A stretch of 64,000 nucleotides of DNA, from positions 35,579 to 99,578 of the forward strand of contig JAJZBU010000005.1 of NCBI GenBank assembly GCA_021851865.1, read 5' to 3'. The DNA comes from Pseudomonadota bacterium. GTDB taxonomy: Bacteria > Pseudomonadota > Gammaproteobacteria > Pseudomonadales > Moraxellaceae. A program made the position numbers and the translations under genes. The notes beneath the pieces are model-generated. The model saw nothing but the letters and a program-made list of their open reading frames with translations. It was not told the origin of the DNA and searched no databases. The stretch's first letter is position 1. Every line of letters begins with the position of its first letter. Of this stretch, positions 35,574-43,565 are shown one piece after another.

Positions 35574-36061
35574 TGAGTTCTCCTCCTTTTCTAGTCTGCG
35601 CAGGGGCATAGATGGCGAGCAGTTTCTCGTCCTCTTGCAACGCTTCACCGGGGTCCTTCTTCGTGATATCGATGGTCGTCGGGTCGTCTATATCCTGCCA
35701 TGCTGCTCCGCAGTTGGCACGAAGTCTTTCAAGCGCCGAGCCTTTTCAGTCGACGATTCGTGAACACGTGGTTGTGATCGGCAACGAGACCCCCGTATCA
35801 TCGCTCAAGGGGGGGCATGGTTTACAGTGTCATGGAGCGAGCACCTTGTAGGGTCCTCTCGTCGTTGTGCTTCATGGGGGGATTTCCGACACGGCAGTAT
35901 GAGGTTTGATCGTGCCGTTCATGCATCGCTGGCCCATCCCTGTCGCCAGCACATCGTGTCGCATCTTGCCTCAGTAAGTACCAGAACCGCCTGATCTCGT
36001 TCAGGTCATGGGTAATCCTGTGCCGTCGAGCAGCTGATTTCGGTGCAGGGCAGGGTGGAAT
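35574..36061. other. Gene-less region between the ATPase and tRNA-Val terminator, possible decayed coding DNA
   Basis: About 490 bp with no convincing intact gene. On the minus strand one frame reads, without a start codon, ERLRANCGAAWQDIDDPTTI and continues through KKDPGEALQEDEKLLAIYAP to the ATPase start. It has coding-like composition, and an in-frame TGA lies upstream of it. This looks like the 3' remnant of a gene once preceding the ATPase. The only longer frame (35822-36082, minus) resembles nothing and runs into the tRNA terminator. No inverted repeats or transposase motifs were recognised. Confidence 0.4.
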
Positions 36062-36090
36062 AAAAAAAAGGACCCACATCATGTGGATCC
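36062..36090 (-). terminator. Rho-independent terminator downstream of tRNA-Val
   Basis: On the minus strand GGATCCACAT and ATGTGGGTCC pair (one mismatch), followed by eight T. It lies about 97 bases after the tRNA 3' end and would end the tRNA transcript before the ATPase pair. Confidence 0.85.
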
Positions 36091-36186
36091 CCTAAAAAGC
36101 ATGCCTACGATCAGTGATCATCAGGCCGAAGTCTTGCCAGTGAGACGGAACATCAGTGCCCGGGCAGGGCAGCTGGTGTGTCGAGG

Positions 36187-36261
36187 TGGTGGGCGATACT
36201 GGGATCGAACCAGTGACTTCCACCGTGTGAAGGTGGCACTCTACCGCTGAGTTAATCGCCC
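36187..36261 (-). tRNA. tRNA-Val (anticodon CAC)
   Basis: On the minus strand a complete 75-base cloverleaf can be folded: acceptor GGGCGAT/ATCGCCC, D-stem ACTC/GAGT, anticodon stem CCACC/GGTGG with loop TTCACAC (anticodon CAC), T-stem ACTGG/CCAGT with loop TTCGATC, and an encoded CCA end. It reads the GUG codon. It stands alone, 17 bp downstream of the arginase-family stop on the same strand and next to the accessory ATPase pair. No second copy of its 3' end was seen at the other side of that pair. Confidence 0.97.
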
Positions 36262-36277
36262 AAGGGCGCGAAGGATA

Positions 36278-37168
36278 TCAGAATGTCGGTAAAAGGCAAG
36301 CCCGTTCATGCGCGTCCTCACGGTGCATCCGGCGGCGCGGAACGTGTTCGGCGATCAATCGGCGCAGCAGGGTCTGGGTGCGTCCGCGGCGGTCGTGAGC
36401 GGGGTTGAACTCGGCGATTTCCAGGCCCTTGCAGTGCCGGTCGTGGCCTAGTTGGCGCCAGCTCGGCCATAGGTGGGCAACATCGAGACCGCCCGGAACG
36501 GGGACGCTGACGCCAGGGGCGCAATGTGGTGACAGGGCGTCGAGGTCGAGACTGACGCCATAAGCGCGATCGCCCTGGCGCGCGCGTCGTCGCGCCGCAC
36601 GCCAGACGGCGGGCCAGCCGCGGCGGCGCAGCTCATCGGCGCTGATCAGGGTGACGCCGAGGCGTGTGAGCAGCGTGTATTCCGCCTCTTCATAGCTGCG
36701 ATAGGCGATGATCGTGGTGTGGGCCGGCGAAAAGATGGCGCGTTCTCCGAGCAAAGGCCGCCAGCGTTGGTCGCCTTGGCCGAGAAGGACGGCCAGGGGC
36801 ATGCCGTGCAAGCGTTGGCTGGCGGAAGAGGCCGGAGTGTGGCTGTCGAGATGCGCATCGATCCAGATCATGCCGAGGCTGTGGCCGCAGACGGCAGCGA
36901 TGCCGCTCCAGAAACCGATGGCTTCGGAGTGGTCGCCACCGATGAGCAGGGGGCGACCGCCGCTGCGGCGCAGCAGGGCGGCGCGGCGGTGTAAGGATCC
37001 GGCGGCGCTGAGGGCGATGGCCGCCTGATCGGGCCAGGGGCGCGGCTGAACGCTGCGCTCATAGGTGCGCAAACGCGGCTTCCACGGTGTCAGTGCGCGT
37101 GGTGCGCGCCAGCAACCGCGTTCGCTGCCGCCACTGGCGAGTGCTGACGCCAGCAGGATGGTTTTCAT
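36278..37168 (-). CDS. Arginase/ureohydrolase family protein
   Basis: A 296-residue enzyme of the binuclear manganese ureohydrolase family. Metal ligands are present in order: His in LLIGGDHSEAIG, IWIDAHLDSHTP (Asp, His, Asp) and VSLDLDALSPHCAPGVSVPV (two Asp). The latter is closest to arginase and less to agmatinase. The N-terminal 40 residues (SGGSERGCWRAPRAL) are divergent from typical arginases. I use ATG 37168, since the longer frame overlaps the upstream gene in the wrong phase. It lies 41 bp after the small lipoprotein gene. Arginine to ornithine and urea is the likely reaction; the substrate is not proven. Confidence 0.85.
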   Translation of the reverse strand: MKTILLASALASGGSERGCWRAPRALTPWKPRLRTYERSVQPRPWPDQAAIALSAAGSLHRRAALLRRSGGRPLLIGGDHSEAIGFWSGIAAVCGHSLGMIWIDAHLDSHTPASSASQRLHGMPLAVLLGQGDQRWRPLLGERAIFSPAHTTIIAYRSYEEAEYTLLTRLGVTLISADELRRRGWPAVWRAARRRARQGDRAYGVSLDLDALSPHCAPGVSVPVPGGLDVAHLWPSWRQLGHDRHCKGLEIAEFNPAHDRRGRTQTLLRRLIAEHVPRRRMHREDAHERACLLPTF

Positions 37169-37209
37169 AGAGGCCTCGTGCAGCTCAGCAGGTCGATGTC
37201 TTCGCCGTG

Positions 37210-37638
37210 TCAGGGGCGCATGATCAGGGGGCCGGCGGCGACCGGGGTGTCGTCGAGATCGATGCCATAGTGCCATAAGCCGGTGCTGAGGTCGTCGCGT
37301 AAAGGGAAATAGCAGATGCCGGTCAAGCGGCTCTGGCCCGGCGCCAGGATGATGCTTTGCGTCTGCTCGTCGATGATGTCGCCATGCGGCCCCTGTAGGC
37401 GGCAGTGCATCTGATGCGCGCCGGCGTCGGCGTGCAGGTCGCGCAGTTGCAAAAACAAGGCCTGTGCGTGCAAGTACAAGCCGCCGTGTGCGTCGATCAC
37501 GCGATTGTCATTGTTGAGCGCTTGACCGATGCGGACTTGGTCATGCGCGCTGCCGGCGATAAAATGCTCCGAACGCACATAGCCACAGGCGCCGAGAAAG
37601 GCGGAGCTGAGCAACAGAAGCAAGCGGGCACTGTTCAT
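37210..37638 (-). CDS. Hypothetical lipoprotein, 142 residues
   Basis: The signal sequence MNSARLLLLLSSAFLGACGY ends in lipobox FLGAC with lipidated Cys18. The mature part is beta-rich (GLYLHAQALFLQLRDLH, GICYFPLRDDLSTGLWHYGI) with two further Cys that could pair. No family recognised. It overlaps the upstream pentapeptide gene by 4 bp and is followed 41 bp later by the arginase-family gene, so the three may be one operon. Confidence 0.72.
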   Translation of the reverse strand: MNSARLLLLLSSAFLGACGYVRSEHFIAGSAHDQVRIGQALNNDNRVIDAHGGLYLHAQALFLQLRDLHADAGAHQMHCRLQGPHGDIIDEQTQSIILAPGQSRLTGICYFPLRDDLSTGLWHYGIDLDDTPVAAGPLIMRP

Positions 37639-37976
37639 CGCTGTGCGCGCAGGCGGGTGCCGCGGTCGACGGAGAGAAAGATCTCGTGGGCGCTGATCTC
37701 GGCCGGAAAATAGACGCCGGAGATCTTGGCTTCGTGCAGGCTAGCGCCTTCGATACGGCATTCACGAAAGTCGATGCCGCGTAGATCGGCCGAGCGTAAA
37801 TAGGCGTCGCTCAGATCGAGGCCGTGCGCATCCATGCCGCGCAGGTCGAGGCCGCGTAGATAAGCGCCACGCAGATCGACGCTCTCGCCGCGCGCGCGCG
37901 CGGCGTTGAATGCCGGAATATTCTCTTCCTGCAGCAGATCATAGAGGGGATGATCGATACGCAGCGGTTCGCTCAT
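37635..37976 (-). CDS. Pentapeptide-repeat protein
   Basis: A 113-residue cytosolic protein whose centre (about 33-88) is a run of A(D/N)LxG-type five-residue repeats: VDLRGAYLRGLDLRGMDAHG and LSDAYLRSADLRGIDFRECR, forming about two to three turns of a right-handed beta helix. A helical cap (LYDLLQEENIPAFNAARARG) precedes it. Such proteins bind protein partners; a gyrase-like target cannot be inferred from so short a helix. It is the first gene of a unit with the 142-residue lipoprotein. A TATACT box lies about 30 bp upstream of the start. Confidence 0.85.
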   Translation of the reverse strand: MSEPLRIDHPLYDLLQEENIPAFNAARARGESVDLRGAYLRGLDLRGMDAHGLDLSDAYLRSADLRGIDFRECRIEGASLHEAKISGVYFPAEISAHEIFLSVDRGTRLRAQR

Positions 37977-38148
37977 GACCGAAGTCTCCAGATGGGCTCG
38001 CTTTCAGTATAGACAAGGGATCGATTTCTTTACCAAATCACACTGTTCAAACTCGCCGTGAAGCTGATAATGTCGGGCGGCTGTGGATGATGATAAGTAG
38101 GACAAGAATCGCCGATGACAGGCGACGTGTTGCGACGAGGGACTGACG

Positions 38149-38949
38149 ATGCGTATGCGTTCTGGGGTGGCGCTGGCGATGTTGTGGCTGGCCGGGTGCA
38201 GCAACAATGGCGGGTTCATGGACATCAAGGCCACCCTGCAGAAAAATCTCTCCAGTTCGGTACTCAACGCCACCACCCCGGGTGACTGGATCGCGCCGCT
38301 CAGTGGTATGCCTTTTGAGGCGGTGCAACCCCTGGATTCGCGCGACGCCATCGTCTACATCTATCGGCCGCTCAATACCTGGAACCATGATGAACTGCAG
38401 ACGCCGAGTTTCTTTGTCAATGGACAGCGTGTCTATGGTCTCAAGGGGCAGGGTTATTTCTGGATGGAGCTGCCGGCTGGCCAGTATTATCTGATGGCCA
38501 AGCGCCCTGTCTCCATCCTCAATGTCAGGGTCATCTTCGAGGCGCACATTCGTGTCGTCGGTGGCAAGGCCTATTATTTCCGCTATGACGAGAGTCGTCT
38601 GTCCGCCGGCGCCAGCAGTCGTCCGGTCTATGACGACAGAACAGGACTCCTGTCCGCCGGCCCCCTGCAGCAGGTCAGTGAGGCGGTGGCCGCTCCAGAG
38701 ATCGCCAAGACGAGGTTGGAGGAGCCCGGGGAATTCTTTGACTATCACCGCAGCCCGGTGTGGGCGCCGTTCGACTTGTATGCCCACGCCGGCAACGTGC
38801 GCTACGGCGACCTGCAGATTCTCGATCCGGACCGCGGTGTCCATCTGCGCTATGCCACAGGCACTCACCTCGATACCAGTCATGTGCAGAACAAGGTCGA
38901 CGCGTCGACCAGCTGGATGCCGGACTGGCTGCGTCGCTTCTTCCGCTGA
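38149..38949 (+). CDS. DUF2846-like lipoprotein
   Basis: A 266-residue protein with a lipoprotein signal (MRMRSGVALAMLWLAGCS, Cys17). A DUF2846-type domain follows: DAIVYIYRPLNTWNHDEL, FVNGQRVYGLKGQGYFWMEL and PAGQYYLMAKRP. The C-terminal third (ending SSWMPDWLRRFFR) is unique. Asn at +3 and Ser at +2 after the Cys suggest outer-membrane sorting. It is monocistronic, between two oppositely oriented neighbours. Function unknown. Confidence 0.8.
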   Translation: MRMRSGVALAMLWLAGCSNNGGFMDIKATLQKNLSSSVLNATTPGDWIAPLSGMPFEAVQPLDSRDAIVYIYRPLNTWNHDELQTPSFFVNGQRVYGLKGQGYFWMELPAGQYYLMAKRPVSILNVRVIFEAHIRVVGGKAYYFRYDESRLSAGASSRPVYDDRTGLLSAGPLQQVSEAVAAPEIAKTRLEEPGEFFDYHRSPVWAPFDLYAHAGNVRYGDLQILDPDRGVHLRYATGTHLDTSHVQNKVDASTSWMPDWLRRFFR

Positions 38950-38975
38950 GCCTTGGCGGCCTGTCGTGTCGCGAC

Positions 38976-39584
38976 TTAGGTGCAGATATCGAGGGAGGAC
39001 AGGGTCATGTTGACGTTGGGGCCGCCGCCGAGCATGAAGGTATCGCCCTGATTGCCGACGAAGAGCGTCGCGCCGCTGATATTGCTCTGCTGCACGCCAT
39101 TGATATAGATGTTCGGCGCACCGCCACTGCTCGGTGCGCTAAAGCCGATGTCGTAGCCGTGAATGGTGACGTGATAGTAGATGTTGCCGCTGCTGTCGGT
39201 GGTGGCGCTCAGCTGGGCGCCCTGCAAAGCGGCATTGGGTTCGCTGCCGGTGGCGGGCAGATAACAGTTGCGCGCAGGCGAGACCGTGCCGTTGTCCTGA
39301 TAGATGAAGGTGCTGATCACGCCGGAGGAGCTGATGTAGAGATAGTCCTGCTCGGTGACGTTGGTGGTGCCGATGGTCACCGTGCGAAAAGCATTGTAGG
39401 CGCCGGCGAAGCTCAAGTTGGCGGGCACCGTGGTACCGCTGTTATAGATGTTGGGCCCGGACTGATAGCTGCCATTGGCGCCACTGTAGGAGGCGCCGCT
39501 CGAACCACAACCGCTGATCAGGGCGACACTGAGAATCAGACCAGCCCACGACCCCATCCTCGGGTCGTATGCGCGCACTGCCAT
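38976..39584 (-). CDS. Hypothetical lipoprotein, Gly/Ser-rich
   Basis: A 202-residue protein whose hydrophobic stretch GSWAGLILSVALISGCGSSG gives a lipobox with Cys26 (or Cys17 if translation starts at the Met at 39557). A linker of Ser, Gly, Asn and Tyr precedes a beta-rich domain (DYLYISSSGVISTFIYQDNG, GYDIGFSAPSSGGAPNIYIN) with Cys near the end. It is reminiscent of surface-exposed beta sandwiches, but no family is recognised. It is convergent with the DUF2846-like gene, 26 bp apart. Confidence 0.7.
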   Translation of the reverse strand: MAVRAYDPRMGSWAGLILSVALISGCGSSGASYSGANGSYQSGPNIYNSGTTVPANLSFAGAYNAFRTVTIGTTNVTEQDYLYISSSGVISTFIYQDNGTVSPARNCYLPATGSEPNAALQGAQLSATTDSSGNIYYHVTIHGYDIGFSAPSSGGAPNIYINGVQQSNISGATLFVGNQGDTFMLGGGPNVNMTLSSLDICT

Positions 39585-39689
39585 GTGAAAACTCCGCCTA
39601 AAATGCTTCTTATTGTGCGCCTTATCCTAACCCGATGCGTCAGCACTGACCAGAGTCTGGCAGGCGGCAACTTGTTGTGCCTTCGTATC

Positions 39690-39718
39690 TTGCCGGCGGC
39701 AGTGTGGCCGTGTAGAAT
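39690..39718 (+). promoter_or_regulatory. Sigma-70 promoter of the SRP RNA gene
   Basis: TTGCCG (39690-39695), a spacer of exactly 17 bases, and TAGAAT (39713-39718). The predicted start, 7 to 12 bases later, coincides with the 5' end of the 4.5S RNA. Confidence 0.75.
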
Positions 39719-39729
39719 CGCCGCCTCTA

Positions 39730-39841
39730 TGGTTCTCCTGTCGGTTCTCCCGCAACATTGAACGATCAACCCCGCCAGGTCCGGAAGGAAGCAACGGTCG
39801 TCGCTAGATGTGTGCCGGGGTCGGGCTGGCAGGAGGGCCAC
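39730..39841 (+). ncRNA. ffs: Signal recognition particle 4.5S RNA
   Basis: The central SRP hallmark CCAGGTCCGGAAGGAAGCA (39775-39793) contains the GGAA tetraloop flanked by the Ffh-binding symmetric and asymmetric loops. The distal GTGTGCCGGGG and the closing helix TGGTTCTCCTGTCGG / CTGGCAGGAGGGCCA pair at the two ends, giving the expected hairpin of about 112 bases. It recruits Ffh for co-translational targeting of membrane proteins. Ends are estimated to within a few bases from the pairing. Confidence 0.95.
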
Positions 39842-39880
39842 CCTCTCCGTGATCGACGCTGCCAGGTATTTCGCCTCGAT

Positions 39881-41305
39881 TCACTGTCCTGCCTGTTCGT
39901 GACTGACGCGTTCGATGAGACTCTCAAAGCGCGCGTGCTCGGGATAGTTGCTACCGGCCGCCTGCAGTCCCAGGCGCAGTTGCTGCAGGGCTTCCTTGCT
40001 GTGTCCATAAAGATCGTCGAGCTCGGCGCGTGCGCGATAGAGGGCCAGACGGTCTGCAGCGGCGCGTGAGGCGACGATCATGGCGGTCCATGCGTTCGGG
40101 TCGTCAGCACGTTGACTGACCAGTTCTTCCGCCAGGCTCTCGGCCTGGCGTCCCTGGCCGCTGGCGCTCAGCGCCCGGACGAGGAGCAGGCGTAAGGGCA
40201 GGCTGGTCGGACTGATATGACTCTCGCTTTGCAGCAGCGCCAGAGCTTGCGCGTGGCGGCCGGCATGCAACAGAAGATCGGCCATGATGTCGACATAGGC
40301 GATGCGGTGCGGGCTTTGTTGTAACAGGTCCTGGGCATAGGCGAGACCTTCCTCGCCGCGGTCGAGGCGCAGGAGCAGATTGCAGGCCATGAAGCGGGCG
40401 AGCATGGCTTCGTCGCTGTGGTCGCCATGGGCGATGATCTCGCGCAAGGAGTTGAGGCTGGTCTCCGGGTCGGCGGCGTAATGCGCCTTGACGCGTGCGC
40501 GCATCAGTTCGAAGGCGAGGGTGTCTTCGATCCCGTGCACATGGAACTGGGCGGCACGAGCGGCGGTGTCGGCGACGCGCGAGGGGGTCAGCGGGTGATC
40601 CTGCAGATACTCGGGAATGTCCCCGCTGCCTGAGATCGTCTTGTACAGACGGGCAAAAAAACGCGGCATCGCTTCCGGATCATAGCCCGCCGTGACCAGG
40701 GTCTGCAGGCCGATGCGATCGGCTTCCTGCTCGTTCTCGCGACTATAGTGCAGCTGATGCTGCGCCAGCGCCGCTTGCGCCGAATCGACGGCGGCGGCGC
40801 CGGCGTCGCCCTGTCCGCGCGCACTCAGCGCCACGGCGGCGAGGACGCTGGCGAGAAACCAGAGCATGTCGTGCGAGCTGTCCATCATCATGCGGGCGTA
40901 GTGCCGCTGCCGCAAGTGGCCGAGTTCGTGCGCCAGCACCGAAGCCATTTCGGCCTCATTGTGCGCCGACAAAAAGATCCCGGCATTGACGCCGACGACG
41001 CCGCCAGGGACGGCGAAGGCATTGATCTCGGTCGAATCGATGATGAGGACGCTGAGGTGTAGATCGGACAAAGGCGTAGCAAAGGCGAGACGGTAGATCA
41101 GGTGTTCGACATAGTCCTGGATCAAAGGATCGAGCAGGGTGGGAACGGCGGCACGAAACTCTTTCTCATAGGCGCGGCCAGCGGCGTATTCATCGCTGGT
41201 GCTGACCGCCGCTGTCTGATCGCCCAGGGTCGGCAGATCGGCCCGGCTAGGGGCGGGGATGGACAGCATGCTCGCAATGAGCAGACCTGTGAGCGAACGA
41301 CGCAT
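39881..41305 (-). CDS. bepA: Periplasmic M48 metalloprotease with TPR domain
   Basis: A 474-residue protein with signal peptide MRRSLTGLLIASMLSIPAPS. The zinc site is LAHELGHLRQRH (HExxH), with the third ligand Glu in SRENEQEADRIGL. The C-terminal half is TPR-like helical repeats. This is the BepA/YfgC plan: quality control of outer-membrane proteins such as LptD and BamA. I use ATG 41305, which gives the signal peptide; the longer frame overlaps the divergent tusA. It is divergent from tusA and convergent with the SRP RNA. Confidence 0.94.
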   Translation of the reverse strand: MRRSLTGLLIASMLSIPAPSRADLPTLGDQTAAVSTSDEYAAGRAYEKEFRAAVPTLLDPLIQDYVEHLIYRLAFATPLSDLHLSVLIIDSTEINAFAVPGGVVGVNAGIFLSAHNEAEMASVLAHELGHLRQRHYARMMMDSSHDMLWFLASVLAAVALSARGQGDAGAAAVDSAQAALAQHQLHYSRENEQEADRIGLQTLVTAGYDPEAMPRFFARLYKTISGSGDIPEYLQDHPLTPSRVADTAARAAQFHVHGIEDTLAFELMRARVKAHYAADPETSLNSLREIIAHGDHSDEAMLARFMACNLLLRLDRGEEGLAYAQDLLQQSPHRIAYVDIMADLLLHAGRHAQALALLQSESHISPTSLPLRLLLVRALSASGQGRQAESLAEELVSQRADDPNAWTAMIVASRAAADRLALYRARAELDDLYGHSKEALQQLRLGLQAAGSNYPEHARFESLIERVSHEQAGQ

Positions 41306-41376
41306 GAGGCGGAGGTATTCAAAGCCCGAAAGTGGCGTTAGCATAGCATGGACCAGCACGACTTGTATGTTTCCCC

Positions 41377-41622
41377 ATGTCAACGACTTTGCCGGCACCG
41401 CTGCAACTCGACCTTCGCGGTTTGCGCTGTCCACTGCCTTTATTGCGGTTGAAAATGCAGTTGGCACAATTGCCGGCGGGCAGTCGTGTCATCGCGCTCA
41501 GCAGTGACCCGGGGTCGGCCCAGGACATTCCGCGCTTTCTCGCGCAAGCGGGACATGAGTTGCTCGCCATGTCCTGCCAGGACCAGGTCTGGAGCTTCGA
41601 TCTACGCAAGAGGATGGCTTGA
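41377..41622 (+). CDS. tusA: TusA/SirA family sulfurtransferase
   Basis: An 81-residue protein with the signature LDLRGLRCPLPLLRLK, whose Cys19 (in RCPLP) carries persulfide sulfur. DPGSAQDIPRFLAQAGHELL completes the fold. It probably delivers sulfur for tRNA thiolation or molybdenum cofactor synthesis. The distant position from other tus genes makes the exact partner uncertain. It is divergent from bepA and 1 bp before perM, the conserved bepA/tusA/perM order. Confidence 0.93.
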   Translation: MSTTLPAPLQLDLRGLRCPLPLLRLKMQLAQLPAGSRVIALSSDPGSAQDIPRFLAQAGHELLAMSCQDQVWSFDLRKRMA

Positions 41623-41623
41623 C

Positions 41624-42691
41624 ATGCAGGCGCTGTGGCGACGTTTCTGGCACAAATACGTTTCGCAGGAGCAGGCCGTCATCCTGCTGTTGATGTGCAT
41701 CAGCAGCACTTTGCTCGTGGTGCTCTTCGGACGCATGCTCATTCCCTTGCTGGCGGCCATGGTGCTGGCCTTTTTGCTCGAGGGTGGGGTGGAGGCGCTG
41801 ATGCGGTTTGGTATGCCGCGGTCGTGGGCGATGCCGACGGTGTATCTGCTGTTTCTCGGCGTGGTGAGCGCCCTTCTCGTGGTCGTGCTGCCGCTCCTGT
41901 GGAACCAGGCGGTGGCTTTGACCTCGAATCTGCCCCTGATGTTGCTGCACAGCCAGCAGAGCCTCTACCGCTTGCCGCGCCTCTATCCGCACTTGGTGAG
42001 CCAGCACGACATCAGTATCTGGCTTCTCGCCTTGCAGGCGCAGATGGGTGGGATAGGGCAGAAATTGATCGCCTTGTCGCCCTATCTGCTCGGGCACTTG
42101 ATCGCCTTCAGCATCTACATCGTGATGATTCCGACCTTGGTCTTTTTCTTGCTCAAAGACCGGCAGCCGATTCACGACTGGATGTCCGCCCGACTTCCCC
42201 GCCATCATCCGGCGCTGAGCCAGATCGCGCAGGAGATCAATCGCCAGCTCTACCGCTATATACGCGGTAAACTGATCGAGGTCCTCCTGGTCACTGTCGC
42301 CACCTATATCGTCTTCGTCTGGACGGGGCTGTCCTATGCTTTTCTGCTGGCCATGGCGGTGGGACTGTCGGTCATCATTCCTTATATCGGCGCCGTCGTC
42401 GTCACCATCCCGGTGGTTCTCGTCGCCTTTTTCGAGTGGGGTGGTCTGAGCGATGAGTTCTGGCGCGTGCTGATGGCGCACCTGCTCATTCAGCTGATCG
42501 ATGGTAATCTGCTGGTGCCGCTGCTGTTCGCCGAGGCGGTCGCCCTCCACCCCATCGTCATCATCGTCGCCATCATCATTTTTGGTGGCTGGTGGGGACT
42601 TTGGGGCGTCTTTTTCGCCATTCCCCTGGCGGTCGTCTTGCGCGTCCTGGCGCAGTACTGGCCTGTGCAGGTCGAACAAGATCCCTTATGA
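41624..42691 (+). CDS. perM: AI-2E/PerM family transporter
   Basis: A 355-residue inner-membrane protein with about eight helices in two groups, separated by a soluble middle part (about 130-210). The C-terminal PYIGAVVVTIPVVLVAFFEW and QLIDGNLLVPLLFAEAVALH are characteristic of the AI-2E family. The start ATG 41624 is 1 bp after tusA; the longer frame is inside tusA. The transported substrate is unknown despite the family name. Confidence 0.93.
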   Translation: MQALWRRFWHKYVSQEQAVILLLMCISSTLLVVLFGRMLIPLLAAMVLAFLLEGGVEALMRFGMPRSWAMPTVYLLFLGVVSALLVVVLPLLWNQAVALTSNLPLMLLHSQQSLYRLPRLYPHLVSQHDISIWLLALQAQMGGIGQKLIALSPYLLGHLIAFSIYIVMIPTLVFFLLKDRQPIHDWMSARLPRHHPALSQIAQEINRQLYRYIRGKLIEVLLVTVATYIVFVWTGLSYAFLLAMAVGLSVIIPYIGAVVVTIPVVLVAFFEWGGLSDEFWRVLMAHLLIQLIDGNLLVPLLFAEAVALHPIVIIVAIIIFGGWWGLWGVFFAIPLAVVLRVLAQYWPVQVEQDPL

Positions 42692-42722
42692 TGGCCAGCG
42701 CACTTTCCCTTGAGGCCTGCTT

Positions 42723-43565
42723 ATGAGTCAAGTCGCCATTTCCAAATGCCTGTTCCCGGCGGCCGGTTACGGTACACGCTTTTTGCCCGCCACCAAGGCC
42801 ATGCCGAAAGAGATGATGCCCATCGTCAACAAGCCGCTGATCCAATACGGCGTCGAGGAGGCGCTCGCCGCCGGTCTCGGCGAGATGGCCATCGTCACCG
42901 GGCGTGGCAAGCGCGCGCTCGAGGATCACTTCGACCTCAACGTCGAACTCGAGCAGCAGATCGCCGGGACGGACAAAGAGGATTATCTGGTCGACATCCG
43001 GGCGGTGATGGCGCAGGCGACGTTCACCTACACCCGGCAGAAGTCCATGCGCGGTCTCGGTGATGCCATCTTGACCGGCGAGCCGCTGATCGGGGATGAA
43101 GCTTTTGCCGTTCTGCTCGCCGACGATCTTTGTCTGACCGAGGGGCCGGGGGTGCTCAGTCAGATGGTCGAGCTCTATCGGCAGTTTCGCTGCTCTATCG
43201 TCGCCATCGAGGAAGTTCCAGCCGAAGAGACGCACAAATACGGCGTGATCGCAGGCGAAGCCTTGCGCGATGATCTCTATCGCGTCGAGCGTATGGTCGA
43301 GAAGCCGCCACGCGGCGAAGAGCCGAGTCGGCTGGCGATCATCGGGCGCTACATCCTGACCCCGGACATCTTCGACATCCTGCGCGCTACCCCGGTGGGG
43401 CGCAACGGTGAGCTGCAGATCACCGACGCCCTCGCCGAGCAGGCGCGGCGTGGTTGCGTGCTCGCTTACCGCTTCGTCGGCCGCCGTTTCGACTGCGGCA
43501 GCGTGCCGGGCTACGTGGCGGCGACGAATTACTGCTATCAGGGCATGCTGGCGGAAGGCGGCTGA
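42723..43565 (+). CDS. galU: UTP-glucose-1-phosphate uridylyltransferase
   Basis: A 280-residue enzyme making UDP-glucose. Motifs: LFPAAGYGTRFLPATKAMPKE (nucleotide binding), NKPLIQYGVEEAL, LADDLCLTEGPG, and the C-terminal RFDCGSVPGYVAATNYCY. The length matches the bacterial enzyme. It lies 31 bp after perM. The last 28 bases overlap the convergent bcp gene, which encodes a Pro/Ala-rich Bcp tail there. Confidence 0.97.
   Translation: MSQVAISKCLFPAAGYGTRFLPATKAMPKEMMPIVNKPLIQYGVEEALAAGLGEMAIVTGRGKRALEDHFDLNVELEQQIAGTDKEDYLVDIRAVMAQATFTYTRQKSMRGLGDAILTGEPLIGDEAFAVLLADDLCLTEGPGVLSQMVELYRQFRCSIVAIEEVPAEETHKYGVIAGEALRDDLYRVERMVEKPPRGEEPSRLAIIGRYILTPDIFDILRATPVGRNGELQITDALAEQARRGCVLAYRFVGRRFDCGSVPGYVAATNYCYQGMLAEGG

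Noticed and set aside
35822..36082. Minus-strand 86-codon open frame upstream of the ATPase gene
   Set aside because: No recognisable motif, and its start lies inside the tRNA terminator hairpin; listed only as part of the gene-less region.
33499..36261. Genomic island integrated into tRNA-Val
   Set aside because: The ATPase pair lies downstream of the tRNA 3' end as islands do, but I found no direct repeat of the tRNA 3' end near 33499-33690 and no integrase gene.
41498..42679. Minus-strand open frame of 393 codons opposite perM
   Set aside because: Composition dominated by Asp, His, Gln and Arg, with no hydrophobic core; the plus strand encodes a clear membrane protein.
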